Positions 39,601 to 51,600 of a stretch of 64,000 nucleotides of DNA are shown one piece after another. Source of the DNA: Pegea sp. RAD2-039 (lineage: Eukaryota; Chordata; Thaliacea; Salpida; Salpidae); NCBI GenBank assembly GCA_034620365.1, contig JAQGEQ010000204.1, forward strand, positions 310,001-374,000, given 5' to 3'. Position numbers and translations under genes: made by a program. How positions within the stretch are numbered: position 1 is the stretch's first letter; each line of letters starts with the position of its first letter. The notes under the pieces were generated by a model, which did no database searches, had not been told where the DNA came from, and was given only the letters and a program-made list of their open reading frames with translations.

Positions 39601-42536
39601 TCTTTCCAAACCATTTCTTACAGGGGAATGTATAAACCGATTCCATCAAGGAATCATCAACTATCACTTTTTCCAGGTACCAATTAGATTTGCTTCCAGA
39701 GTTATCGTGTCCTGAAACCCACAGATATTTTTATACTAATTTGTTTTGATAAAAAATCTTCAATAGAAGTAAATCTTCTACCAATTCTGATCTTCTTCAG
39801 TTTTCCAACATTTGAACTCTGAATAACAAAAGTATCCTTCTTTCCTCTTTGAAAAAGTCTTTTGGAATGTTTAAGTAATTTAGTCCCAGAATCGCCTCTA
39901 TCTCCAAACAGAGTTATGTGAACGTTTGCATCAGTTCCTGCTTTACTGACGTCACCAGTGAATGTATGAACAGTATAGGAGTTCACTAGAAAATAAAACA
40001 ATTAGTATTATTTCAACAATCACAAAAACAAACTTTTTCTGGCTGTCAGAGGGTCATAACCTCCATGTAAATCTTGATAGAGTTGCTCATCAGGACTTAA
40101 CCACTGACCACAAGGAAAGTAAATTCTTTCTGAAGGTGATCTCGTGTTCACAACAACAACCTGAATAATAATTTAATTTTTTACAAATTTTAGCTTCAAA
40201 ATCAGGTAGTTACCCGGTCAAGAAACCAACTGGGGTCGGAGCCCTTAGCATCATGCTCAATCCTAATTTTTTTCAACTTTCCGACATCAACACTTTTTAC
40301 ATGAAACACATTCGATTTTCCGCGTTGAAATCTCGTAACTTTTCTAAAACTTTCAATTTTAAATAAAATTTAAAAAAATTAAATGAGGATCTTACTCGGA
40401 TGATAATCTCAGCTTAGGTGAAGTCCCTTTGTTTCCTTTTAGTGTCACAAAGACATTTGAATCAGTCCCTGCTCCTTTCTTATGACCTTAATAAACTTTT
40501 ATTGTTGAAACCTAACTGCTAAGAAAAGGAAGATATCTCACCTGTGATGGTTGTAATTTCATACATGGTTCTTTTACTTTTCTTTCCATTAACTGCATTT
40601 AAATGTCTGGAAGTTTGGCAATCTTCTTTGTATAAAGACAACCATCGATCACAAGGAAATGTGTAGGACAGTTTACGTTTTGTATCTTCTACCACAATTT
40701 CCTATCAATTAGCAATAAATTAGAAACTATTATATGACGCAACTATACAAGCCTTTAGCAACCAACTATCGCGTTCTGAGACACCATCATGTTCGACAAC
40801 TATTTTCTGAAGTTCTCCAACATTCGGACCTATTTATAAAAAGTTAGAACAAATTTTTTATCAAGTTATTCCTTTATTTCTAAGTTGTTCAACTAGTTGA
40901 CAGAGGTTTTAGAACGTATTTGAAAAATGACAAAACTGTTTATAGTGACCAAATGGTGTTGGTATAGTTTGCTTTAGTCTTTTCACAAACTATTTATTTT
41001 ATTTGAAATTTCAATTCTTTACCTATTAGTTACCAAGCTAAAGGTGAGATGTTTGTATGGCGTTAACACGTCATCTATTCTTTTGATACAAAAAAGTCAA
41101 TTGTTCCACAGAAGAATGTTTGAGGCAAAAACTTTATTACGAGTTAGCCACCAAACAACAGATTTTAAATGAGAAAGTTACTAGAAAATCTACAAATTTT
41201 AACGTGTACATTTTCTTTCATAAACATCTTCTGCTAACTTTTGATTTTATTTTTCAAGTTTTTAAGGAACTTATTTAATGAATAACGATAAAAAAATCAT
41301 TAAAAATAAAAAGTAAAAATAGAAAAAAAGTAACCTCTGTGTTTGAATAAATGATTAGTTCCTTTTGCAAATCGAAATGTTTTATTATTTTCTTGTCCTG
41401 ATCTTTTAAACAATCTCCATTTATTGACTTTGCCACTCCGTCCAACCATTCTTAGGTACACCTGAGTAGATAAAACTAACCTTTAAAATTTCAACAAATG
41501 ATAAAAATCAGAAAATTTTTAAACACCTTTGCACTAGTTCCGGCCCCTGACTTGTCAGCTGTTCTTACAATAACTTTGTACAAAATATCACTTTTTGCGA
41601 GTTTTTTATCATTTCTTTGGTGTTTAATTGAACTATGTTAAAAAACAACTTCATAGCAACAAATATCAGTTTTTACAAATATTTGCTTACCGATAGTGTT
41701 CAGGAATATGAGAACATGAAAAACATTTTGCTGAGCTAAAAGTGAAGCTTGAACTAGGTCTTGATGGATAAAATTTAGACCAATTGTTTGGTTTCTAAAT
41801 AAATAAAAAAAATGTTAATTGTAGTAGCAAATATAAAAGCTTACTATTTACTAACTAAGGTTATAAAGAACATTTTTGTAATTAACTTGATTACCAGTGG
41901 TTTTATCAGAAATCTTTTTGAATAATAATCGATTAAATGAGGATCGTGTAATGCATCATAAGATGGCAATTGAGATCTTCTATTAATTTCGTTGTATGGG
42001 TAAGTTGAAACAGCTGTTGTAGTTCTCATTTGTGATCTATAAACTACAAAACAGTTTAGACAGAAATCTAAAAGTTACAAAAATGTCATTACTCTTTGGC
42101 GGTTGAGGAGTAATAGAGATATCCAAGTCCCATCTTCCAGGAGGGATTTGATGAGGATTATGGATTTGACCTTTCAAGTAATGAGATGCAGAAGCAGGTT
42201 GTACTAATAAAAAAGTTTATAAATATATTTCCAATTTATTTATTAATAAAATTATTAACTAAATTCAATTTTACTTTATTAAATTACCAAAAAAGATATA
42301 ATTAAAAGCAGACGTTATCTAAAGGTGAGTTTATAAACAACAACAAAAAGATAACAAATTATTAGATGTTCATCATGTAGGATACCTGCCATAGAATAAC
42401 TTCGCCTTGGATTAGAAACTTGTGAATTTGTGACAGGGATTGACCTTTGGTGAACAGAACTCCAACTAACTGGTTGCTTACAAAAATCTGGTTGCAGCAA
42501 CATGGTCATTGATGGTGAAGAGTTCATGTACTGCAT
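30616..42536 (-). CDS. LOXHD1: LOXHD1-like protein with about 17 tandem PLAT domains
   Basis: The protein is built of PLAT (beta-sandwich, lipid/protein-binding) repeats; vertebrate LOXHD1 has 15 and serves hair-cell stereocilia. I traced 54 coding exons in phase (2,479 residues; human about 2,211): 42386-42536, 42093-42203, 41895-42043, 41691-41794, 41527-41632, 41335-41461, 40753-40829, 40542-40701, 40396-40486, 40214-40343, 40034-40160, 39782-39985, 39511-39711, 39332-39434, 39129-39276, 38978-39077, 38834-38907, 38677-38763, 38355-38524, 38068-38293, 37930-38008, 37797-37872, 37672-37748, 37540-37613, 37153-37291, 36984-37080, 36858-36934, 36633-36793, 36437-36578, 36246-36383, 36099-36197, 35950-36050, 35723-35890, 35448-35659, 35264-35397, 35040-35213, 34830-34978, 34645-34773, 34419-34581, 34119-34273, 33876-34069, 33691-33806, 33262-33379, 33114-33210, 32947-33053, 32701-32825, 32446-32648, 32173-32386, 31960-32121, 31765-31908, 31473-31712, 31214-31420, 30892-31046, 30616-30783. 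Each repeat shows [21 protein letters not shown] and FPC..WL. The first 185 residues have no domain; repeats 13 and 16 are degenerate. There is no signal peptide or membrane segment. Confidence 0.93.
33455..33652 (-). mobile_element. tRNA-derived SINE in a LOXHD1 intron
   Basis: Read on the minus strand, a polymerase III A box TGGCGAAGCGG (complement at 33629-33639) is followed by a B box GGTTCGACCCC (33575-33585). Next come two AAAACTCCTGAGAA units in a non-tRNA body, then GGCACCCTCCTTCGC and an AT/poly-A tail. The order tRNA-like head, unrelated body, A-rich tail is that of a SINE. The head does not fold as a full tRNA and no clear target duplication was seen. It sits between coding exons 42 and 43 of the LOXHD1-like gene, in the same orientation. 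Confidence 0.85.
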
Positions 42537-42548
42537 CTTTGCTGGTAT

Positions 42549-44931
42549 CTGAAAACGTTTGTTGATAAGATTCAATGATTCTGATGATATTACACTTTCA
42601 TTAAGTTAACTGATACAAAGTTCAAATAAAAAATGAAATGAATCACAAAAGTTGAATTATTTTAATATAAATATTTAGATACTATTTTGTTATAAAGTTA
42701 GTTTCAAGCACAAAAATTAATCAGATTAAAATTTTATGATACCATAAAAAACAATCCATTTTTATAAAAACATATATAATTTATTTAAAATTACTTTTCT
42801 AAAATCTTACAAAATTATGATTTTAAAACATTAATAAACCTTTAAGTCACTAAAACATTATTTATAACTTATTATAAACTTATTATTATAACTTTATATG
42901 TTATTATAATAATCTTTATCTCACATTAATTGTTTACTAAATGCTAAGTATGATAATAATTGATTTACCTTTGATAAATGTAACTTTTTGAGAGATATTT
43001 TGGTTAATTTCAAATTTCAAATGAAATAATTAATTTTGTATAGCTATTAATACTGGTTAATAGAAACTATTGATTTGTTTAACTAAGAAACAAATAACTT
43101 ACTTTTTCAATAATATCTTATAATGAGATTACAAAATCTAAATTTTCTTTCCATAAGTGAATTTTTTTTTAAATCATCAATTAAATTGTTAGTTTTTCAA
43201 TTACTTAAAACTGAAATACAAAACAATCTATTAAACAGTTTTCATATAAATACTGAGGTAAAAACTATTTTCAACTCAATTTACTAAAAGCATACATCAT
43301 GAACATAAGGTTGAAAATTAAAATAACTGTATGAGTTAAAAAAAAATAGTTATGAATATTTATTACTATAACTATTCATATCAAATCAAACAACACTTTT
43401 ACTTTTCTATAGTAAAATTTTAATAGAAAATGAATAAGCTGGTTTTAAAAGCATAAAAACAAACTAAATGTTGATAACATTGTTATAAGTTCAATTCTTT
43501 ACATGTTTAACGCACATGTTTTGTCTAGCAACGAGAGCTTGATGAAAGTTGCCACTTATTTCTAGCTTTCCTGTATTTGTGTGTGTATTTGTTACAAATA
43601 AATAAGTTTGAACATTAATATCTTGCAGTATGTCTGTAATTAAAAAGATAAATACTGCTATATTGCAAAAATATTTCCAATAAGTTGATTCCTATAAAGT
43701 AACCAACAAACATTTAGCTCAAACTGTAGGTAATTGTCAAGCATCTCATATTTTATAACAGAAAATACTTCTCGGTAACAATTATTAACTTCTTTAATTT
43801 ATATGTTTTGTAAATTTCACAACTTACTTTGTTACTTTCAATCTAAATTTTGGATAATTTTTTGACAGAATTTATTTACTTTGCATTGATTATGACACTT
43901 AATTATTTCCTTTTTATAAATAACTAATATATGTAACATATATATAACTGCAATATTGATAGAAAAGTTTTTAAACACTATTTTATCGGTAGAATTGCGT
44001 TTTTTTACTGTAAAAGCGGCCCTCGACTACCTTTAAGAAATCTCAACAGACATAAAATTTGAGAACCGAGAAATACAATCAGAGTATAATCTTTCAAAAT
44101 TACATTTTGTGATTGGAGCAACTTACAGTTAGTACTGATTATAAAAACCGCAGATCATTAGTTAAACTGGCAAATTAATCAGATAATTAACTGTATTTTT
44201 TTATAAACAAAACTTTGGCCACTATAACTTCACAAAAAAAATATTTGCAAAGATCTAACCGAGGTTTACCAGTCTTATTATGCAACTCAGTGAACCTAAA
44301 TAACTGAACTTTTGATTTAAAAGTCTACTTAAGTATTTTAAACTAAACTTAGATTATAAAAATTTATTGTAATAAATAAATAAATAAATAAAAATGTTAA
44401 AAAATTCTTAAGAAAACTATTCAAATTAATCAGATAAAAGTTTTGTGATGTAAGTTATCTCTTGCACGGTTTGACAAAGTCTAATAAATTAATTGTCAAT
44501 TAGATTGTTTTTTGTAAGAAATCCAAAAAGTAGATGAAGAAGCCTCTAAAAAGCAATATAAAAAAGTCTCAGACTTTGTGTCATTTGTTTATTAATTATT
44601 TTCAAAGAAAAGAAGCTTAAAAACTAACTTTGAAAAAAACATTTGCTAATAAATTAGAAGATACAATACATAAACTCTCATGGTCTAGAAATAGAAGTTA
44701 AACAAAACAGTTTTAACCTGATAAAAATTATAGTTATCATTTCTTTGTTTGAAAATTTTTAATTCAATCTGTAATTAACCAACTTTGAAAAAATGATACT
44801 TAATATAGTTTTAAAGAATAAAACACAAAGTCACAGATCAAATTATCATTGAAATGATAGATTTTTAAACTAAATAAATAACGAAATTCATCAAATTCTC
44901 ATCCAAACAATTTATAAGTTTTCCTTTCTTC
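42549..44931. other. Intergenic DNA upstream of the LOXHD1-like gene
   Basis: An acceptor-like TTTTCAG ends at 42549, 12 bases before the LOXHD1 ATG, so a leader exon or trans-spliced leader is expected upstream, but I cannot place it. The rest is AT-rich and holds a short (AAAT)n run near 44371-44393. Confidence 0.4.
44371..44393. repeat. (AAAT)n microsatellite
   Basis: About five tandem AAAT units. Confidence 0.8.
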
Positions 44932-45465
44932 TCAAAAATTCCGTTTTTGAGGCTTGTAAGTATACATCTGATAGAATAAAAAAGTTTGTTTGAAATCTTT
45001 CTTTGACTATCTAGCCAAACATATCAATAATGATATAAAACAAATATTATTAAAAATATAAAATTTTAGTAAATCAATTAATCTCACTATGTTGTTTTCA
45101 AACTCAATGCGTTTGTCTTCAAGCATCAAAGCTGAACTATTTTTGTCCTTAAACTTGACTTCGGCCAAGCCTGTATGGAAACCATTCTTATCCTAAAAAT
45201 ATTAATGTTAGAATGTTATGTTTCAAAAAGTTATGAATTTATTTCAACAACTTACAAATGGATAGTTGATATTTTCAACTTCACCATATTTAGAGGCAAT
45301 CCCAATAAGATCATCTTTTGAGACTGTCCAATAAACATGACGAAGAATAACTGAACTTAAATCCACATTTTTCAAAGTCATATAATGAAAATTTTTATTA
45401 GAACTATAAAGATGTGGTTGAGCCAAGCTTCTTAACTTAAAAACTGATCTCAAAGAAAAAGCCAT
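44932..45465 (-). CDS. SLIRP: SLIRP-like small mitochondrial RRM protein
   Basis: SLIRP binds mitochondrial mRNAs with LRPPRC and stabilises them. Three coding exons, 45256-45465, 45088-45192 and 44932-44967, join in phase to give 116 residues; the human protein has 109. The first 25 residues (MAFSLRSVFKLRSLAQPH) are basic and lack acids, as expected of a mitochondrial presequence. A single RRM follows: VILRHVYWTVSKDDL (RNP2 side), YGEVENINYPFDK, GFHTGLAEVKF (RNP1 side) and a last strand MYTYKPQKRNF that corresponds to the short SLIRP tail. The first gap between exons is only 63 bases. It lies head to tail behind MZT2, 168 bases from that gene's stop codon. The main alternative is another single-RRM mitochondrial protein. 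Confidence 0.85.
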
Positions 45466-45633
45466 TTTATCTTCTACTTATAATAAAACCTATTAGCTAA
45501 AAAAAATATTTTTTAATGGTAACATCAAAAAGAATCATTAATAACAAATCAATTAGTTTTATGGAATACTTAATAAATTGAAATGATGAAGATTTTACAT
45601 AAAGATGAGAAAATTGTCAATTTAATCAATTGA
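45466..45633 (-). promoter_or_regulatory. MZT2-SLIRP intercistronic gap with an acceptor-like site
   Basis: Only 168 bases separate the MZT2 stop from the SLIRP ATG on the same strand. A T-rich tract, AAATATTTTTTTTAG (AG at 45497-45498), ends 31 bases before the SLIRP ATG, as a trans-splice acceptor of a downstream operon gene would. The gap is too short for an obvious full independent promoter plus the 3' end of MZT2, though compact promoters exist. Confidence 0.5.
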
Positions 45634-46023
45634 TTATTTTTTCTTTATTTCTTGTTTCTTTAGCTTTGTCTTTAAAGATGGATTTATTGTTTCAGAACTT
45701 TTTTTCTCACCAGATTTAGTTGAGACTGAATCTTTTTGTTTTCGACTTGACAAATCACTTATTTTACTATCAGGTGCTTTTCTTAGATTTTCAACATTAA
45801 CACTTTTACTTGAGGTCACAGAACGACTAGATCTTCCTTCAGTTGAAAAACTAATCATTTGTTCTAAGACTTGGAGGATTGCATTTGGATGAATATCCAT
45901 ACTAAGAAGAGCAAGAATATGTTTCAAAATTTCTGGATCCATTTTAACACCAGCATAATAACAAAGTTCCCAGAGATCTTTTTCATCATTATTCAATACA
46001 TTTTGAGTATTAATAGAAGACAT
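45634..46023 (-). CDS. MZT2: Mitotic-spindle organizing protein 2 (MOZART2)
   Basis: MZT2 is a small subunit associated with the gamma-tubulin ring complex that helps place microtubule nucleation at spindle poles. It is a single exon of 129 residues. Residues of the alpha-helical family core are visible: NNDEKDLWELCYYAGVKMDP, EILKHILALLSMDIHPNAIL and QVLEQM. These match the STEE..LYELA..AG..IDP..F.IL..LLKLNV.P pattern of MZT2. A basic, serine-rich disordered tail follows. The start MSSINTQ is preferred to the more upstream ATG at 46122 because an acceptor-like TTTTATTTTAG (AG at 46061-46062) lies between them, 37 bases before this ATG. It is followed by SLIRP in the same orientation. Confidence 0.88.
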   Translation of the reverse strand: MSSINTQNVLNNDEKDLWELCYYAGVKMDPEILKHILALLSMDIHPNAILQVLEQMISFSTEGRSSRSVTSSKSVNVENLRKAPDSKISDLSSRKQKDSVSTKSGEKKSSETINPSLKTKLKKQEIKKK

Positions 46024-46062
46024 AGCTTTATCTAATTTGAAGAATTTATAATAACTATTTCT

Positions 46063-47240
46063 AAAATAAAAGTAAAAATACATAACATTTCTACAATTTG
46101 AATATCTAAGTAAACTTTTCATGAAATAATATAATTAAACTAATATAAATACTAAAGTAAGAAACTATTTAAACTACATTCTAAAAAGTATACTAGCCTC
46201 ATAAAAAATATATATACAACTAAACCATTATTTGTTTTAAAATGAAATAAGTTTTTTAACTTGCCTTTGAAAACATGAGTTATTAATTTAACTTGATAAA
46301 AATGAAATGTAACTTATATAGTATTTTATATGAATGTATACTGAGTTTGATTGAAATTTATTGGAAAAAGTCTAAAATAGATAAAAGCTTTCAAACTTTT
46401 TATTCGAATACTTTTTAAATTAACTCTAGTTACAACTTTTACTTTTCAAAGAGAATTAAATATAAAAAAGTGTTTTAAATAAAATTTATATAAATATATA
46501 CAATTAAAGAATATAATATTTATTTTAAACAATTTTACCATATTTACTGATTTAATTTCTATCATCTACCCGTAACAAGTTAATTTGAAATTCTAACACA
46601 AAATCTCAAGTTTGTGTTAAACGACTTTAGGTTAAAGCATAAACACATTAGTACACAAAAGTAACTTCATCCAAAAATAATTTAAAAACTAAGAGATCCT
46701 TATGGAAAATAAAATTATAAAATATTTGAACTGTATTAAATTAGTTTTTACCAGCTATAATCTATAAATTTTTCAATAAGTTACGCTAGCAAATCTTGTG
46801 AATAAACTAAATTATTTTATTGTTAATTAAAAATGTGAGTTACTAAAGAGTAATGACAAATTTATAAAAATTGCTTTTTCAATAATTTTTCAGGACTTTA
46901 AAATAAACTAAAATTATGAAATACTGTTAGTCGTTTAATAAATGTTTTTTAGTCGAAACTCTAAGACTATGATAAATTGGATGACTATGCTAGAGGTTTT
47001 TACCTGAAATAATAATAATAAAATTAGGAATAGACGTTGATTCATGTTTTTTTAAATTTAGTTACTTTAAACAGCAATTTACTAAAACCTTAAAAATAAA
47101 AGCTGAATACATTTTAATTTTCACCTTTTCTAAAAAGATTTCTATAAAAAGAACTTGTCAACATTTAACTAGCTAAGTAACAAGCTTGAAAAAAGGCAAC
47201 AAAATTGATTGTATACGATAGAGAAAAAAATAGTTTATTG
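46063..47240. other. AT-rich intergenic DNA
   Basis: Nothing recognised. It lies between the divergent MZT2 and VPS39 genes and probably includes the MZT2 promoter. Confidence 0.4.
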
Positions 47241-47591
47241 ATGACAAGCGAACAGGTTAAGTCGATTAGCTCCTCTGTTAAATCCATTGTGCATTATATT
47301 CGTCGGTTCTTAAACCCGACCTCGTCGACGAAGGTACAACATTTCGCACTACTACGCTAAGATTCAACAAATGTAGAAAGTATCTTTCCCAACTATGAGT
47401 GAAAAGTGCCACTTGTAATTGTTTCTGGAGAATGAAAACTATGAGAATCAACCCAAGTAGAAAACCTTCGATTCGTTAACCTCATATCATTATCTAAAGT
47501 CACTAGACTACGTCATTTAGCTTTGGATTTGAAGAATGGGGATAGCTCAGACTTCTACTGCTTCGGCATACAAATATCAGACAAAAAATAA
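47241..47591 (+). pseudogene. Possible decayed coding unit, unidentified
   Basis: This stretch is less AT-rich than its surroundings. From an ATG one frame stays protein-like for 116 codons (MTSEQVKSISSSVKSIVHYI; later VENLRFVNLISLSKVTRLRH and LALDLKNGDSSDFYCF) but carries four internal stops. I recognise no family. It may be a pseudogene, or a GC-richer regulatory island upstream of VPS39 whose open frame is accidental. A TATA box or leader exon for VPS39 cannot be fixed here. Confidence 0.3.
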
Positions 47592-48693
47592 ATATATACC
47601 AAAGAAAATATTTCAAACGAAAATAGTAAAACCAGTAAAAGTTTTTGCATTTGTTTTAGTAAACAAGCTTTAACATCTTGTATTCTTGTCTTTTCTCTGA
47701 TTCTAATTTTATATTTTTTCTATAGTTACATTTGCTTCAAATCAGATAATTTTTTATAATTAATTTATGTTATGTATCCTAAACCTGAAAATTGAAGGTT
47801 TGCAAGAAATTCTTGCCATATAAAAAAAGTTGGTGAAATCGATTAAATATCTTATCAACATAGAATAGACTCTTGCACGGTGGTTGAAGGTGCCTGTCAT
47901 TCCATTAGTAAACAAAAAACAATTACTGAACAGTTATTTTCTTATAATAATATTTTCTAAAACGTTGAATTGTATCGTTTGATTAACTAATGTGTTTCTT
48001 CAAATTTAAACTATTACTCTTTATTCGTATTAGGGGGAGTTTTTTTGGTAATTATATTATTTGGGTAATTTTAAAACAATATAAATAATAAATATAATCA
48101 TCTGTAAATACTATTATCAAGGTTAAATTTTTTGATATTTATCTTAGTTCAGGATTCTGAAATTATTGAAACTTTACACAGTTCTATAAGAGTAGCTTTA
48201 TATTTGCAGATTTGTTTCTTGAAAATTACCTTTTGTAAAAAAGTTTAATTTAAATATGCTAATATGTTTGTGACTTTGGGAAACAACATTTTTTGATTTG
48301 CTGATTTAATAAAAGAAATAAAAACAAAGATTGAACTCAAATGAAAAAATGCATTAGAATTCATCAATATTGATATCAAAACACTTGATATATTTTACTA
48401 TGATTTGAATTTGTTTTTTAAAAACAAAATAAATTATTGCTTCAGTTTTTAGTTTTATTTCTTTTAAAAGTAATTCAAATTGACAATTTTTATTTTTCTA
48501 TGTTATTGTGATTTTATTTTACAGCTATATTTAAAAGAACAATTTTCGGTTTTAAAAGTTAATAATTTTTAAGTTAAAAAATAAATTTAGGTAATTTTTT
48601 TAATTTTTTTAATACATTTTTATAATTTTACAGATAAATGTTGTCATTTTGATTAATTATTTTATTAGTAAACTTTATAGGATAGAATATTTG

Positions 48694-51600
48694 ATGATGC
48701 ATAAAGCATATGAGGCAATTCCTGTTTATCAAAGACTACCTTTGAGTATCGAGTCAATAACAATCTGTGGTAAATGACTTTTTATAATTTATTAATTTTT
48801 ATTCAAAGCATGATAAATTTTTCAGCTCTTATAGCAAACAAGTAGAATGTAGAAAGATAAAGAAAAGGTTTAAGCACAGTTTAACATAATTTATATTAAA
48901 AAATGAGAATTTATTGTAGAGTATAAGAGTATAAGTTAAACTGGAAGCATTATAACTCACTTGTTGACGAAATTATTAAATCAAATATTTTAAGCACAAT
49001 TTTATAGATAATAAGAATTTTGATGGAGTCATTTAGTCAGGAAGAAGATTTGAAACTGTGGTTACCCTAGTAAAAAAGTTATTAGTCCACTAAATGTTAT
49101 TAAAGTTATCAATAATTTTGTATGAAAAACCTCTGAGGATGAAATATTGGAGTCTTTAAAGAAATCATTAAATTAAGATGGAAGAAACATCCATGAAAAA
49201 CTTTCTTAATAAAACATCTTTTAATGAATTTAAGCTTTGTAGTATCTTTTAAAAGTGAGAACTATATACAGAAGAGATACAAACTTAGGCCGGATGTATG
49301 TGGTGAAAAGTTTTTATAAAGTCCAGATATTTCTGGTCTTAAAAGATTTAGTATTTGGTATGAAGTAGATGAACCAATTTAGATTAAGTAATTTACATGA
49401 TGGGTTCATTTAAGCTATAGGATATGAAGATGCTCAAACGTTTAATTACAGAACTTGGAGAAGTTTTATTGTTGTTTAGACAAAAGTCAGATGATGTTTG
49501 AGAGTTTATTTATTGAGAGATGAAAACAGTTGTCAGTAGCTAGATTGAGCTTTATAGACTGCAGCCATTGGTTAGTAGACTTCAAAGAAGTTTGTAGAGT
49601 TTAATACTAATCATGTTGGCATTGTAGAGCTGTAAATATCTAGAAGAAAGTCTTTAATATCATTGATATGAATATTGAAAAGAAGAGGGCCAATTATGTT
49701 GTTTTAAGAAACAAATTTGAAAACTTATTGAAAAGACCTCAAAGTTATTGATAATGATTTGTTGTTTTAAGAGACTGTTCAATCCAAAAGATAAGAGTAG
49801 ATTAATATCATATATAAATTTTCTGAGGGGTTTTATTAAAATGGAATTTGAAACTAAATCATATTATTAGTTATTTGTCAGATAATATCAGTTGTTAGAT
49901 TATTTTCGAAAAACATAGTCACTGCTAAAGAAAGGATCAACAGCTGATCAACAAAGGATCTTTGAGAGATCAATCCAAATTCATATTCATAAAATAAATT
50001 TTTGTGAAGAAAATAAGTCAGAATTGTTTGTGAAATAATAATTAAATCTTTTGATATTTTAATTATTTTTAATTTTTACATTATTATGTTGATTAATACT
50101 TTAATAGAATTATTTTTTGTGATAGATTATGACCAACATGGAAATAAATCAGAAGGTGATACAAATAAAGTAGCCAAAGTTTTAGTTGGAACTAAAGTTG
50201 GACATCTATTTGTGTTTAAAGTATATTTATCACAATCTGTTTCTAAATATTATATTTTTTATTTTAGTTATTTTCTTATTATGATAAATTAGTAGAAATT
50301 AATTAGACTTATTGATATTTTTAAATAAAGAAAACTAATTATGAAATCTGTTTATATTTTTCAGGTTAATTGCAACATTCAATATGCAAGAGGAGTAGAA
50401 GCTCTATTAGAAAGAAACTGTAGATCATTTTCAAAAAAACCAATTCTACAATTATATGCTAATAATGAATTTAGATTACTTATATCATTATCTGAAGGAG
50501 TTATTTCAGTTCATGATTTAGATAACTTTCAAAGAATTACTTTACTTTCAAAAACTAAAGGTGCAACTTATTTTGCTGCTGATTTGGAGGTATATTTATA
50601 ATATTCTGAATTATTTTTGTTTATCATAATAAACTGAATTTATATTATACTTTTCAATAAATAATACCTTTTTATAATTTCATGAAAATGTCAGCTGAGA
50701 CAATAAATAATCAAATATCAGTTAAAACTAAAGTCTTAACTATTTGTTACTAACTCTTGTTAAAGTATGATGTAATTGTTTTAGTCACGTGTATCTTCTA
50801 CTGGAGCTGCTGATCATGATTTAAAGCTTTGTGTGGTGGTCAGAAGGTCACTACAGTTTTATTTTTGGAAAAACAAAGATTTCTGTGAACTACATGTATG
50901 TTGATTAATTTGAATGTTTTGGTTGTAGCTAAACATATTTATCTACATATAATAAAACTTTTTTAAATTTCATTAACTGTCACAAGTAAAAAAAAACTTG
51001 AATTAAATATTTTCTTAATGTTACTTGTAATCTTCCTACAGGCAGATGTCAACTTTCAAGAAATTCCTAGATCTTTGGCTTGGTTTCGTGACTCAGTTTG
51101 TGTAGGATTTAAGCGTGATTATATGTTGGTGAAATTAAATGGTACTACAAAAGAAATTACTCAAACAGGTTCCTGAAACAAAATCTTTGATGATTACCTC
51201 AATTACCAATATTTGTTTTAGGAAAAGGCCTGGAACCAATACTTTGTAAAATTAAAGATAACATCATAGCTATGATGAAAGATGATGAAACTGTTTTTAT
51301 TAATAGTAATGGTGAACCAAAGGATAAAATTTCTTTTACATGGTCTGAAAACCCAATCAATTTATGTAAGTAGTCATTTTTTATACTTTGATGATTTATC
51401 TGATAAATTAATTTGAATTTGAATATAGGCTCTCAGCCTCCATATATATTATCAGTGATGTCAAAATATATTGAAATAAGAACAATGGAACCTCGACTTT
51501 TTATACAGAATATTGATTTACAAAAACCGAAAATTATCAAAGCTAATAAGCAAGTTTTTCAACTTAGTTTTATTACTTGAAACTTTAGATATTTCATTTA

